64,000 nt of DNA, taken from contig NZ_JACHJK010000020.1 in the NCBI RefSeq assembly GCF_014203595.1, positions 1 through 64,000 of the forward strand, given 5' to 3'. This DNA is from Streptomyces echinatus (GTDB lineage: Bacteria; Actinomycetota; Actinomycetes; Streptomycetales; Streptomycetaceae). Below, one piece after another: positions 43,633-52,249 of this stretch. The notes beneath the pieces are model-generated. The model was not told the origin of the DNA. It ran no database searches and was given only the letters and a program-made list of their open reading frames with translations. Both the position numbers and the translations under genes were made by a program. Each line of letters begins with the position of its first letter. The first letter of the stretch is position 1.

Positions 43633-44130
43633 TCAAGCCCACACCGCTTTGACCACGGCGAGGCCCGCCGAAGCCGCACGCCCGTAGAACCCCTGGAGGC
43701 CCCTGTGCTGATCGAGGAGTTGCTCCCTGACCTGTGCCTCGTCCTGGCCGTGGCCGCCCAACTTGGCACCGGCAACGTTCCACAACTCGTCGAAAGAGAC
43801 AGTCCCGAGGAAGTCTGCGGCCTGTGACACCCCGGGCGGCTCAAGAAGCATCAGGGGTGGGTGGGAGGGGTCGGCGTCAGCGCTGTGTGCCACAGGGCGG
43901 CCGCCGTAGACCGGCAGAGTCCAGGGCTCATCGGCGTCGGCTTCAAGGACACCGGCTGCGGCGTAGAGGTCATTGACGGAGTCCCAGATCTTGTCGATCG
44001 AGTCGGCGATACCCGCCGCGTACTCCTCAGGGTGGTTGTCCCAGGCTTGGGACATGAACGCCGCAAGGAAAGTGTGGTCGTCCCGGATCTCGGACTCCGC
44101 GACGGCGCGTAGGTGCAGGTGGATGCTCAC
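43633..44130 (-). CDS. DUF1877 family protein
   Basis: A 165-residue protein matching DUF1877/YfbM: SIHLHLRAVAESEIRDDHTF, AWDNHPEEYAAGIADSIDKIW, PLMLLEPPGVSQAADFL, SFDELWNVAG. The function of the family is unknown. I use GTG 44130, which fits the family start and has a G-rich site seven bases upstream; the frame is open to 44307. It is divergent from the hypothetical protein at 44259. Confidence 0.85.
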   Translation of the reverse strand: MSIHLHLRAVAESEIRDDHTFLAAFMSQAWDNHPEEYAAGIADSIDKIWDSVNDLYAAAGVLEADADEPWTLPVYGGRPVAHSADADPSHPPLMLLEPPGVSQAADFLGTVSFDELWNVAGAKLGGHGQDEAQVREQLLDQHRGLQGFYGRAASAGLAVVKAVWA

Positions 44131-44258
44131 CGCGACAAGTCCCCCCAGCTCGGCAGCCCGTCTGTCGGGCCGAACGAGCAGAACGTACGCGACGGCACTG
44201 ACAGCACGACGGCCGCCCGCGCCGTGGCACGCCGGCCTCATGGAGAAGGAGAGCGTCG

Positions 44259-44714
44259 ATGCGGCTTGAGCGCGGAGCGACTGGGTTTCGGGGCCCCGGT
44301 GACGCACGGGTTCCGGAGACGGACGCGACGCTCTTTCGCAGTGCCTGCTGGAACGCCGCGAGAGGGATCGGTGGCCGTGTCAGCGAGCCGGCCCGCGCCG
44401 AGGCGTCCAGCTTCCACTGGGTCATCGTCACCAGCCGTGCGGCACCCTACGTCGTTCTGTGTCACGCGCATCTGCCGATCGTCGCCTTCGCCGCCGCATC
44501 TCCTGTGCCGGGACAGCCACTGTCAGCCTTCGTGGACCCGCCGCCGTGGGGGGCCGGCTTCGAGGTCGCCGGTTTCCGCTGCCTGCTCGCTGACCACCTG
44601 AATACGCCGATGTCGCGGTTGGATGTGACCGGACTGGCGGAAGCGGAGCTCATGCAGATCCGCTACTGGCGTCCGGAAAAGCTGAGCGACCTGTTGTTCA
44701 ACTGGTGGGACTGA
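44259..44714 (+). CDS. Hypothetical protein (151 residues)
   Basis: A soluble protein with clear coding bias and an AAGGAG site before the ATG. The central part has hydrophobic strands (WVIVTSRAAPYVVLCHAHLP, LPIVAFAA). The end is RYWRPEKLSDLLFNWWD, which I recognise as a tail seen in other streptomycete hypothetical proteins. No known domain. It is divergent from DUF1877, 129 bp apart. Confidence 0.65.
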   Translation: MRLERGATGFRGPGDARVPETDATLFRSACWNAARGIGGRVSEPARAEASSFHWVIVTSRAAPYVVLCHAHLPIVAFAAASPVPGQPLSAFVDPPPWGAGFEVAGFRCLLADHLNTPMSRLDVTGLAEAELMQIRYWRPEKLSDLLFNWWD

Positions 44715-45191
44715 AGGGGCGGCGAGCGCTGTCGCCCTGTCGTGTCGAGCGTCGGCGCATACACTCGGGCACCTAACGGATCGCAGACGGGGTGTTGACG
44801 GCCGTGCCGACTGAAGCCAGAGGGAAAACTGCCACGTGGGCGAAGGTTTTCGTCCCTTGGTGACATGTCGCTGTCCATCCTGAGGAAGCGCGGCACCGTG
44901 TGATGCCGAAGTCGTGCCTCGATCAGAGCGGACCGTCACCGGTCGGCCGGAGTCGGTCTCGTCAGGGCCCGCGTCGGCCGGGTGGGGGCCCGGGTGACGC
45001 GGGGTGAGTCGGCTCGTCGGATCGTCATGCAGAGGGCGCAGGGCAGGCAGCACCGCTCGCACCGCGGCCCGGTCGTCGCATGCCACCTTGCCGATCAGAG
45101 CCGGCACCGCGTGCGGACCATGGCCGGAACGAGAAGAGTTGACCGGCGATCGAACGCGTGCCACGCGGCCGCAGGGGGGCCGCCGGCCGCC
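44715..45191. other. Intergenic region with a possible decayed reading frame
   Basis: These 477 bp have no supported gene. On the reverse strand between roughly 44930 and 45110 there is a stretch with high third-position GC (AAVRAVLPALRPLHDDP), but it has no start context and no family match. It may be a gene remnant. Confidence 0.3.
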
Positions 45192-46004
45192 CTACTGGAT
45201 CAGGCTGTGCGTGAGCCTCATCAGGCGCTCGCGGGCCTCGGTGTCGTACGCCTGCTCATGGGCCCGGGTGTCGGTGAACTGGTCGAAGTAGCGGCCCGTG
45301 GTGGTGGCGAGTTCGGGGGCGAGGAGGAGGCGCACCGTCGGGCGGACGCCCTCCTGTGTGCTGGTGACGGGGGTGAGGCCGTACTCGCGGACGCCGTTGG
45401 TGTCCATGAGGTGAGCCGGGTGCAGGGTGTTCACCGTGACTCCGGTGCCGCGCAGTTCGGCGGCCAGGTCGAAAGTCGCCATGATCATGGCGAGCTTGCT
45501 TCTGCAGTAGGCGCGCAGGCCCTCGTAGTCCCGCTCCAGCATGACGTTGTCGAAGTCGATGGCCTCCTGCCCGATGGAGGCGATGTTGATCACTCGGGCG
45601 GGGGCTGAATCGGTGAGCAGGGGCAGCAGGTCGCGGGTGAGCGCGTAGGGGGCGAGATGGTTCACGGCGAAGCGGAGTTCATGGCCCTGCCGGCTGAGTT
45701 CGCGTGTGAGCGGTTCGGCGCCGCCGCCCGCCACCGCGTTGTGGATCAGGCCGTCGAGGTGCGGTTCGGCCGTGCGGATCCGGCCGGCCATCGCGTGCAC
45801 CTGTTCCAGGTCGGACAGATCGGCCAGATAGGTGCGGACAGTGGTGTCCGGGGCGGCGGCGCGTGTTTCCTCGGCCACAGCCTCCAAACGGGTGCGGTCC
45901 CGGCCGTGCAGCAGGACGGTGCCGCCGCGCGAAGCCAGGTCGAGCGCGAGAGCGCGGCCCAGCCCCTGGGTGGCGCCGGTGATCAAAGTGGTGTGCTGTG
46001 TCAT
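45192..46004 (-). CDS. Short-chain dehydrogenase/reductase
   Basis: A 270-residue SDR of the retinol-dehydrogenase-like group. NAD(P) motif LITGATQGLGRALAL, NAVAGGG at the place of NNAG, active-site Ser in VINIASIGQ and the Tyr-x3-Lys as LRAYCRSKLAM. Substrate unknown. I chose ATG 46004 at the start of the Rossmann fold; the frame is open upstream. The potassium channel gene starts further upstream on the same strand and the two may be co-transcribed. Confidence 0.85.
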   Translation of the reverse strand: MTQHTTLITGATQGLGRALALDLASRGGTVLLHGRDRTRLEAVAEETRAAAPDTTVRTYLADLSDLEQVHAMAGRIRTAEPHLDGLIHNAVAGGGAEPLTRELSRQGHELRFAVNHLAPYALTRDLLPLLTDSAPARVINIASIGQEAIDFDNVMLERDYEGLRAYCRSKLAMIMATFDLAAELRGTGVTVNTLHPAHLMDTNGVREYGLTPVTSTQEGVRPTVRLLLAPELATTTGRYFDQFTDTRAHEQAYDTEARERLMRLTHSLIQ

Positions 46005-46089
46005 GACATCCACAATGGCTATGTGGCGCGATGACACGGGAGAGTGTGCCGCACCTGGTGTTCTCGCCACCAGGCTGGCTGCGCCGACG

Positions 46090-46542
46090 TCAGTCGCCGT
46101 CACGTTTGCCGGTCAGCATGCGTTCGATGCGGTCGAAGCGCTCGTGCAAGGCCGCGGTCTCCTCGCGCAGATGGTGCCACGTTCCGCCCCTGCGCTGTTC
46201 CCGGCCCACGAACCAGGTCGCCAGCGCGGCTGTGACCATGCCGTACGTCGTGATGCCGACGACCATCACGATCGCGGCGACGACCCTGCCCCAGACCGTC
46301 ACGGGGTAGAAGTCGCCGTAGCCGACGGTGGTCGCCGTCTCGATCGACCACCACAGCGCCCGTGGATACGAGGTCAGGTTCGCGCGGTGGGCGCCCTCCT
46401 CCACGGCCACGACGGCCCAGGATCCGCAGAGCATCACGACCACGAGGACGATCGTCGCGCCACCCGCGGCTCTCAGGTGGAGCGACCGCCCTTCCCTGCC
46501 GAACAGCACGGCGATCATTCTGGTGAACAGTGCGGGAAGCAT
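46090..46542 (-). CDS. Two-helix potassium channel
   Basis: A 150-residue KcsA-type channel. Outer helix GGATIVLVVVMLCGSWAVVA, pore helix and selectivity filter SIETATTVGYGDFYP, inner helix VVAAIVMVVGITTYGMVTAA, then a charged cytoplasmic helix (EETAALHERFDRIERML) likely to form the bundle. The filter TVGYGD is the standard K+ sequence. GAAGGAG lies five bases before ATG 46542. It is followed by the SDR gene on the same strand. Confidence 0.9.
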   Translation of the reverse strand: MLPALFTRMIAVLFGREGRSLHLRAAGGATIVLVVVMLCGSWAVVAVEEGAHRANLTSYPRALWWSIETATTVGYGDFYPVTVWGRVVAAIVMVVGITTYGMVTAALATWFVGREQRRGGTWHHLREETAALHERFDRIERMLTGKRDGD

Positions 46543-46788
46543 GGTCACTCCTTCCGGTCCGCGGCCAGTGTCCGTGCCGCCGGACGTTCCGGCACACGGG
46601 ACAGCCCGTTCGGGTGGCTGCCGCGGGCCGTCCGGGGGGTGGGCCGGGCTGGAACGGCCGCACAAGTTTGCGTGGGCCCGCTGTCAGGGGCCTTCCGGAA
46701 CCAGCCCCCCACTGCCCGCATCTAGTTACGTGGTGAGACAGGAGCGGTGGCGCCGGGTCCCGCAGGGTGTCTTCCCCAGGGAGTTCTC

Positions 46789-47316
46789 ATGGCACGGCGG
46801 ACACGGGCGGTCTCCGCTCTCGGCCTCGTCTTACTGCTGGGCACCGCAGCCTGCGACACCGATCACGGTTCTTCCGACGCTCGTCCCGTCGCATGCCGAG
46901 CGTCCCAGCTCGGCTGGAAGATGACCCGTCTGCCCGGCAAGCGGCAGGACACGCCGGCAGCCACGCTCAGCGCCGAGAACAAGGGAACGAAGTCCTGCAC
47001 CTTCGACGGCTACCCGGACATCGACGTGTACATCGGCAAGGGACCGTCGGCCGGCGGGAGGCCGAAGAAGGGGGCCGGGCCGGTACGCCTGCGTCTGAGC
47101 CCCCGCCACACCGTCGAGTTCCCCCTCTTCTACGAGGCGACGGCCGCTCCGGGTGACGGTTGCGAGGTCTCGGCCGAGTACGACCCCAGCATCACCGTCG
47201 CACCCCCGCACGCCAAGGCCGGCTCCCTCGTCAGAATGACGGATGCGAGGGGGAAACATGTCCGGGCGCAGGTGTGTGACATCGACATCGAACTGGGCTC
47301 GCCTCAACTGCGCTGA
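46789..47316 (+). CDS. DUF4232 lipoprotein
   Basis: About 175 residues. A lipobox (LGTAAC after a hydrophobic stretch) predicts lipidation at Cys and export, then the DUF4232 domain: LSAENKGTKSCTFDGYPDID, LRLSPRHTVEFPLFYEA and a late VCDIDIE, with paired cysteines. Function unknown; the family is a common actinobacterial surface domain. AGGGAG precedes ATG 46789. The 15th codon is TTA, the rare leucine codon read by bldA tRNA in Streptomyces, so translation may be developmentally controlled. Confidence 0.82.
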   Translation: MARRTRAVSALGLVLLLGTAACDTDHGSSDARPVACRASQLGWKMTRLPGKRQDTPAATLSAENKGTKSCTFDGYPDIDVYIGKGPSAGGRPKKGAGPVRLRLSPRHTVEFPLFYEATAAPGDGCEVSAEYDPSITVAPPHAKAGSLVRMTDARGKHVRAQVCDIDIELGSPQLR

Positions 47317-47317
47317 A

Positions 47318-47334
47318 GCGCAAGCGCGTTGCGC
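47318..47334 (+). terminator. Short hairpin after the DUF4232 gene
   Basis: GCGCAA-GCGCG-TTGCGC forms a 6-bp stem with a 5-base loop just past the stop codon. It is weak and without a T-run. Confidence 0.35.
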
Positions 47335-47443
47335 GCGCTCGAACAACCTTTCCAGAAGGTGCCGAAAGTCACATGAGGTCTTCAACTGCCGTCCTTTTTA
47401 GCTCGGTTCGTACTGTGGACGGCATCGCGAGACTGGAGGTGGC

Positions 47444-47631
47444 ATGGACGGGATCAAGCGGGAGTCCGGATTACGCAGACCGGCCGCCCCGCGTTGGCTG
47501 TTGCGGACGAGGCGCCGGGCTACGCGGTCGAGGACTTCGCCCTGTTCAACGGCCAGTCCGGAGGACAGCTCGCCGCCCAGAGGCCCATGTTCGGGGGTAC
47601 CAGCTGGTCCAGCTTCCTGCTGCTCACCTGA
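47444..47631 (+). pseudogene. Short frameshifted gene, unknown family
   Basis: A GGAGG site four bases before ATG 47444 opens MDGIKRESG, but after this the coding bias moves to another frame, which reads ITQTGRPALAVADEAPGYAV and ends PMFGGTSWSSFLLLT at a stop at 47631. Joining the two with one added base gives a plausible 60-residue protein. No family recognised. It could be a fragment of a longer gene or a real small protein with a sequencing error. Confidence 0.35.
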
Positions 47632-47676
47632 CAGGTACGCCGGAGGATCCAGCGGGTCCGTCAGGGTCTTTCATTC

Positions 47677-47706
47677 GGATCAGGCCGGATCAGGCCGGAT
47701 CAGGCC
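47677..47706. repeat. Three tandem copies of a 10-bp unit
   Basis: GGATCAGGCC is repeated three times in a row, non-coding, upstream of the PPOX-type gene. Copy number could vary by slippage. Confidence 0.85.
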
Positions 47707-47784
47707 GGAACCTGGCTCGGCCCGAACGAGAGGCCCTGGCCACGCCGAGGAAATTGCCGGGTGGCCACGGACGTTGATCGAGTC

Positions 47785-48243
47785 ATGACTCAAGGACCAG
47801 CGCCTCGCCCACTGTCCGAGCAAGCCCTCTCGGACCTGCTCGGCACGCAGCAGTTCGGCACCCTCGCCACCGTCAAACGCAGTGGCCACCCCCATCTGAC
47901 CACCATGCTGTACAGCTGGGAACCCGCGACCCGCACGGTGCGGTTCTCGACGACGGCGGAGCGCGTCAAGGTCAAGCATCTGCGGCGCAACCCACGTGTG
48001 GCGCTGCATGTGCAGGGCGGCGATGTGTGGTCGTTCGCCGTCGCCGAGGGCGAGGCCGAGGTCTCCGAGATCACGACGGTTCCCGGCGACGCGGTCGGTC
48101 GCGAACTGCTCGGGATGATCCCGGTGGCGATGCGGCCCGGGGACGAAGACGCCTTCCTGACGCAGCTTGTCGCCGAGCGCCGGGTGGTCATCCGGTTGAG
48201 GGTGGACCGGCTGTACGGCACCGCGCTCGACGTCGACGGCTAG
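47785..48243 (+). CDS. PPOX-class (F420/FMN-dependent) split-barrel oxidoreductase
   Basis: A 152-residue split beta-barrel protein: LGTQQFGTLATVKRSGHPHL at the start, MLYSWEPATRTVRFST, KVKHLRRNPRVALHVQG, then EGEAEVSEIT. This is the pattern of the PPOX-class proteins that bind F420 or FMN; the cofactor is not certain. Start ATG 47785 was chosen; GTG 47761 is an alternative. Its stop overlaps the convergent exporter gene by 4 bp. Confidence 0.8.
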   Translation: MTQGPAPRPLSEQALSDLLGTQQFGTLATVKRSGHPHLTTMLYSWEPATRTVRFSTTAERVKVKHLRRNPRVALHVQGGDVWSFAVAEGEAEVSEITTVPGDAVGRELLGMIPVAMRPGDEDAFLTQLVAERRVVIRLRVDRLYGTALDVDG

Positions 48244-49418
48244 GACGCAGCAGGTCCGTGCTGGTCACACCCCCCATCGAGGCCCGCGAAGAACGCGACG
48301 AGCAGGGCGAGCGCGACGAGGAGTCCGCTTGCCCACAGCGGTCCGAGATCCCCGGCCGGGGTGCCCAGGGTGGTCGCGGCGACGAGCGGGCCGGCCGCGG
48401 CGCCGATGTTGAGTGCGGCGGTCGCGTAGGAGCCGGCCATGGTGGGCGCCCCCGCCGCCTCGTAGAGGACGCGTGTGATCAGCGTGCTGCCCAGCGCGAA
48501 CGACAGCGCGCCCTGCACGAAGACGAGGGCGAGCAGAGCGACCGGCTTGTCGGCCAGCACGGCCAGGGCCGGCCAGCCGACGAGCAGTGCCGGACCGCCG
48601 AGCGCGAGGACCGTGCCGGGACGCCGGTCGGACAGCCGTCCGGCGACGGTGACGCCGGCGAACGAACCGACGCCGAAGAGGACCAGAGCCGCGGAGATCC
48701 ACAGCTCGCCGAGCCCGGCGGTGCCGGTCACCACGGGGGCGAGGAAGGTGAGGCTTGCGAAGGTCGCCGCGTTCACCAGCGCGCCGAGCAGCATCACCAT
48801 GAGCAGCCGCGGACGCTTGAGCTGCCCGAGTTCCGCTCGCAGGGTCGGCCCGCCGGGCTCGTCCGTCTCGACGGGACGTGCTGGGATTCCCGTGAGGACG
48901 CCGATGGCCGCGGGCAGACAGAGAGCGGCGACTGCCCAGAACGTGGCCCGCCAGCCGAGCAGTGTGCCGAGCACCGATCCTCCGGGGACGCCGGCGATCG
49001 TCGCCACCGTGGTGCCCGACAGCAGCACGGCCAGCGCGCGTCCCTTCTTGTCGGGCGGGACCAGTGCGGCGGCGGTCGTGAGGGCTACGGCGAGGAAGCC
49101 GGCGTTCGCGAGCGCCGCGACGACCCGGGTCGCGACCAGGATCGGGAAGCTCGAGGTGGCGGCGCCCACGGCGTGGGCCGTCAGGAACGCGAGGACGAAC
49201 CCGAGCAGGCTCGACCGTGCGGGCCGATCACGGGCGAGTACCGCCATGAGTGGGGCCCCGACGGTCATGCCGATCGCGAAGGCCGATGTGAGCGTGCCGG
49301 CTGTCCCGACCGTGACGTCGAGGTCCGAGGCGAGGTCCGGCAAGAGGCCGGCGAGCATGAACTCCGAGGTGCCCATGGCGAAGACCGCCATGGCAAGCAG
49401 ATACAGCGGGAGAGGCAT
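48240..49418 (-). CDS. MFS exporter, Cmx/CmrA (chloramphenicol efflux) type
   Basis: A 392-residue MFS protein, 12 helices. The N-terminus PLYLLAMAVFAMGTSEFMLA followed by GLLPDLASDLDVTVGTAG is typical of Cmx/CmrA/CmlR transporters of actinobacteria, which export chloramphenicol; similar DHA1 sugar-efflux proteins cannot be excluded. Motif C-like SGTTVATIAGVPGGSVLG is in helix 5. ATG 49418 follows GGAG by seven bases; an open stretch of 13 codons upstream is not part of the family. It runs convergent with the PPOX gene and its 3' end overlaps it. Confidence 0.82.
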   Translation of the reverse strand: MPLPLYLLAMAVFAMGTSEFMLAGLLPDLASDLDVTVGTAGTLTSAFAIGMTVGAPLMAVLARDRPARSSLLGFVLAFLTAHAVGAATSSFPILVATRVVAALANAGFLAVALTTAAALVPPDKKGRALAVLLSGTTVATIAGVPGGSVLGTLLGWRATFWAVAALCLPAAIGVLTGIPARPVETDEPGGPTLRAELGQLKRPRLLMVMLLGALVNAATFASLTFLAPVVTGTAGLGELWISAALVLFGVGSFAGVTVAGRLSDRRPGTVLALGGPALLVGWPALAVLADKPVALLALVFVQGALSFALGSTLITRVLYEAAGAPTMAGSYATAALNIGAAAGPLVAATTLGTPAGDLGPLWASGLLVALALLVAFFAGLDGGCDQHGPAAS

Positions 49419-49773
49419 CGAGTGGCTCCGAGGTGAGGAGAAGCGCGAGAAGGTCATCTCGTCACCGCGGCCAGCCCCGGGGGCACGCTCGTACGGCCGC
49501 AGAGTGCGGCGCTGCGGCAGGCTAGGAGCTCACTGGTTCAGGGGGCTGACGGCGTGACCGAAAGCCCCCACCCTGTCCGACTCAGGACTCGACATACCCC
49601 GCACGCTATCCGACCGACGCCCGCCGAGGCACCTGGATTGCCCTGCTGTCGGCTGCGAACCGGCGGCAGGGAGGCCGAGCCCGATGTCATGGGCGGTCAG
49701 CTGTCGCGCCGGGCCCTTCGGAGGGCCCCGGACGGGCCATGCCGTCACACCTGAGTGGGCATATTGTGCCTAT
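49419..49773. other. Intergenic region with a GC hairpin
   Basis: These 355 bp hold no supported gene. A GC-rich inverted sequence around 49706-49730 (CCGGGCCC facing GGGCCCCGG) could be a terminator or attenuator before the small gene at 49774. A possible weak promoter (TTGTGCCTATAT) lies directly ahead of that ATG. Confidence 0.35.
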
Positions 49774-49986
49774 ATGAGTGACGCGCGGTGCGGCTGGTGC
49801 GGTCCGGCACTGCCGGAACCGACCGGTCGTGCCCGCCGGTACTGCGCTCCGGTACTCCGGCAGGCCGCCTGGCGGGCCCGGCATCGGTGGTCGGCGGCCT
49901 CTCACGAGCCGCTGGCGACGGCGGTGGCCGGGCGGGAGCCGCTCACCCGCGGCCAAGCTGTGGCCCGCACTCACCGAGTGGGGTGA
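49774..49986 (+). CDS. Small CxxC protein (zinc-ribbon-like), one ligand missing
   Basis: A 70-residue protein MSDARCGWCGPALPEPTGRA followed by RRYCAPVLRQAAWRARHRW. Small Streptomyces proteins of this kind usually have CxxC and then YC-x3-C in the tail (as in YCSPACRQ), likely binding zinc. Here the fourth position is Leu (APVL), so the site has three Cys at best. It ends 3 bp before the phosphatase start and is probably co-transcribed. The start may be leaderless, as no ribosome site is seen. Confidence 0.6.
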   Translation: MSDARCGWCGPALPEPTGRARRYCAPVLRQAAWRARHRWSAASHEPLATAVAGREPLTRGQAVARTHRVG

Positions 49987-49989
49987 AAC

Positions 49990-52137
49990 ATGTGCCCCTC
50001 CGCCACCGGAGCCCCCTCCCCGGGCTGCACCTCGGAGGAGCTGGATCGTGTCCTGACCCGGCTTTCGCAGGAGACCGGCGCCTACGCCAGCGCCCTGTAC
50101 CTGCTCTCCCCCGACCGGCGGGTGCTCCAGCTCGCGGTGCTGAGCGGAGTGTCGCGGCGGATCGCCACGCCCTGGGCGCGAGTGGCGCTCGCGGCCGCGA
50201 GCCCGGTGAGCGACGCCGTCCGGGAACACGGGCTGGTGTGGATCGGCAGTCAGGAGGAGCTGGCACGCCGCTATCCGCAACTGGCTCTCGCCCTGCCCCA
50301 TCCCTTCACCGTGGCCGCTGCCGCGATCACCACTGGCCGGCGGGTGTGGGGCGGCCTGGTGCTGCACTGGTCCAGCGGGCACATGCCCGCGCTCAGCGCC
50401 GCTGAGCGGGAGGCGGTCGCCGACGCCTGCCACCGGCTGGGGCTGATCCTGCGGCAGGCCGCGGACAGCGGTCACGCCGTGCGGGCCGGACCAGAGCCGC
50501 ACATCCCGCCCGCGCTACGCAGGCGCACCGCCACTCCCGCCGAAGCCCAGGCGGCGGTCGACTTCGCCGAGCGCCTGCCCAGCGGCTGCTGCGCACTCGA
50601 TGTGGACGGCCGGATCGCCTTCCTCACCACCACCGCGGCCGACCTCCTGGGTGCGGACATGGCCGACCTGCTGGGCGCCCGTCCGTGGCAGGCGATTCCG
50701 TGGCTGGACGACCCCGTCGCCGAGGACCGCTACTGGGCCGCGGTCCTCAGCCGCCGGCCCACCTCCTTCACCGTCCGACGCCCACCCGACCAGTGGCTGT
50801 CGTTCCACCTCTACCCGGACGCCTCCGGCACCAGCGTGCGCATCGTGCCCACCACCTCGGCCGATGACGTGCCGCCTCCCCATCTGGTGCATCCCGCGCC
50901 CGCCGCCGGACCCGGCCGGGCCACGGCCCTGTACCACCTGACGCATCTGGCCGCCACCCTCACCGAGGCCATCGGCGTCCACGACGTGGTCGAAAGAGTC
51001 TCCGACCAGATCCTGCCCGCCTTCGGCGCCCAGGCCCTCGCCCTGATGGCCGCGGAGGAGGGCCGTCTGCGGATCATCGGCCACCGCGGCTACCCGACCG
51101 AGCTCATGCACCGCTTCGACGCGGCCCCGCTCACCTCGGACACCCCGGCCGTACACGTTCTGACGACCGGCATTCCCAGCTTCTTCGACACCTTCGCCGA
51201 TCTCAAACGGGCCTATCCCCCTGCCGTGCTGCAGGACGGCATGGCCGCTTGGGCGTTCCTCCCGCTGATCACCTCGGGGCGCCCGGTCGGCTCGCTGGTC
51301 CTCGCCTACAGCCGGCCTCGCGCCTTTCCCCCCGAGGAGCGCTCCTTCCTCACCTCGACCGCCGGGCTGATCGCGCAGGCACTGGACCGCGCCCGTCTCT
51401 ACGACGCCAAACACGAGCTCGCGCACCGTCTCCAGGCCGGCCTGCTGCCCACCACGCTGCCGACGGTGTCGGGTCTGGACGTGGCCGCCCGCTATCTCCC
51501 CGCCAGCCACGGCATGGACATCGGAGGCGACTTCTACGACCTCATCCGCCTCGGCGAGACGACGGCTGCCGCGGCCATCGGCGACGTCCAGGGCCACAAC
51601 GTCGAGGCCGCCACCCTGATGGGCCAGGTCCGCACCGCCGTACACGCCACCGCCGGCGCGTCTCCCGGTGAGGTCCTCGCCCGCACCAACCGCCTGCTCA
51701 CCGACCTCAACCCCGGCCTGTTCACCAGCTGCCTCTACGTCAGTCTCGACCTCTCCCGTCACCAGGCCTGCCTGGCCACCGCGGGACACCCGCCGCCCAT
51801 CCTGCGCCACCCCGACGGACACACCGAGATCCTCCCCCTCTCCCCCGGGCTCCTGCTCGGCATCGACCCCGCCGCCGACTACCCCACCACCCATATCGCC
51901 CTGCCGGCCGGATCCGTACTGGCCCTGTACACCGACGGACTCGTCGAAGCCCCCGGCATCGACATCGAGGAGGCGATCACCACCCTCGCCGACCGACTCG
52001 CGCGCGCACGGCACCAGACCATGGACGCCCTCGCCGACACCCTCGTCAGCCACGCCCAAAGCTCCGCGTCCCGCAGCGACGACACCGCCCTGCTGCTCAT
52101 CAGCCCCCGTCGAACGGAACCCCACACCGGCACATAG
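49990..52137 (+). CDS. SpoIIE-type PP2C phosphatase with GAF and PAS sensor domains
   Basis: A 715-residue soluble signalling protein. Residues about 10-155 look like a GAF domain, about 180-290 like a PAS (SGCCALDVDGRIAFLTTTAA), about 310-465 a second GAF (LTEAIGVHDVVERVSDQILP), and about 485-705 the PP2C/SpoIIE domain (ASHGMDIGGDFYDLI, AAIGDVQGHNVEAA, TAGHPPPILRHPD, LALYTDGLVEAPG, RSDDTALLLI). Such proteins dephosphorylate anti-sigma-antagonists in response to signals bound by the GAF/PAS parts. The upstream small Cys protein is probably in the same transcript. Confidence 0.88.
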   Translation: MCPSATGAPSPGCTSEELDRVLTRLSQETGAYASALYLLSPDRRVLQLAVLSGVSRRIATPWARVALAAASPVSDAVREHGLVWIGSQEELARRYPQLALALPHPFTVAAAAITTGRRVWGGLVLHWSSGHMPALSAAEREAVADACHRLGLILRQAADSGHAVRAGPEPHIPPALRRRTATPAEAQAAVDFAERLPSGCCALDVDGRIAFLTTTAADLLGADMADLLGARPWQAIPWLDDPVAEDRYWAAVLSRRPTSFTVRRPPDQWLSFHLYPDASGTSVRIVPTTSADDVPPPHLVHPAPAAGPGRATALYHLTHLAATLTEAIGVHDVVERVSDQILPAFGAQALALMAAEEGRLRIIGHRGYPTELMHRFDAAPLTSDTPAVHVLTTGIPSFFDTFADLKRAYPPAVLQDGMAAWAFLPLITSGRPVGSLVLAYSRPRAFPPEERSFLTSTAGLIAQALDRARLYDAKHELAHRLQAGLLPTTLPTVSGLDVAARYLPASHGMDIGGDFYDLIRLGETTAAAAIGDVQGHNVEAATLMGQVRTAVHATAGASPGEVLARTNRLLTDLNPGLFTSCLYVSLDLSRHQACLATAGHPPPILRHPDGHTEILPLSPGLLLGIDPAADYPTTHIALPAGSVLALYTDGLVEAPGIDIEEAITTLADRLARARHQTMDALADTLVSHAQSSASRSDDTALLLISPRRTEPHTGT

Positions 52138-52249
52138 GTGTGAGGACGGTCAGCCGACCGTGGGAGCCCGGCGTTCGGGCCCCCGTGGTGTTTCGGCCGG
52201 GCTGCCGTCCGGGAGCGACCGCAGGTCGATTCAGCGCACTGTCCGGCTG

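Noticed and set aside
49687..50502. Reverse frame opposite the phosphatase start
   Set aside because: Arg/Gly-rich antisense shadow with no domain.
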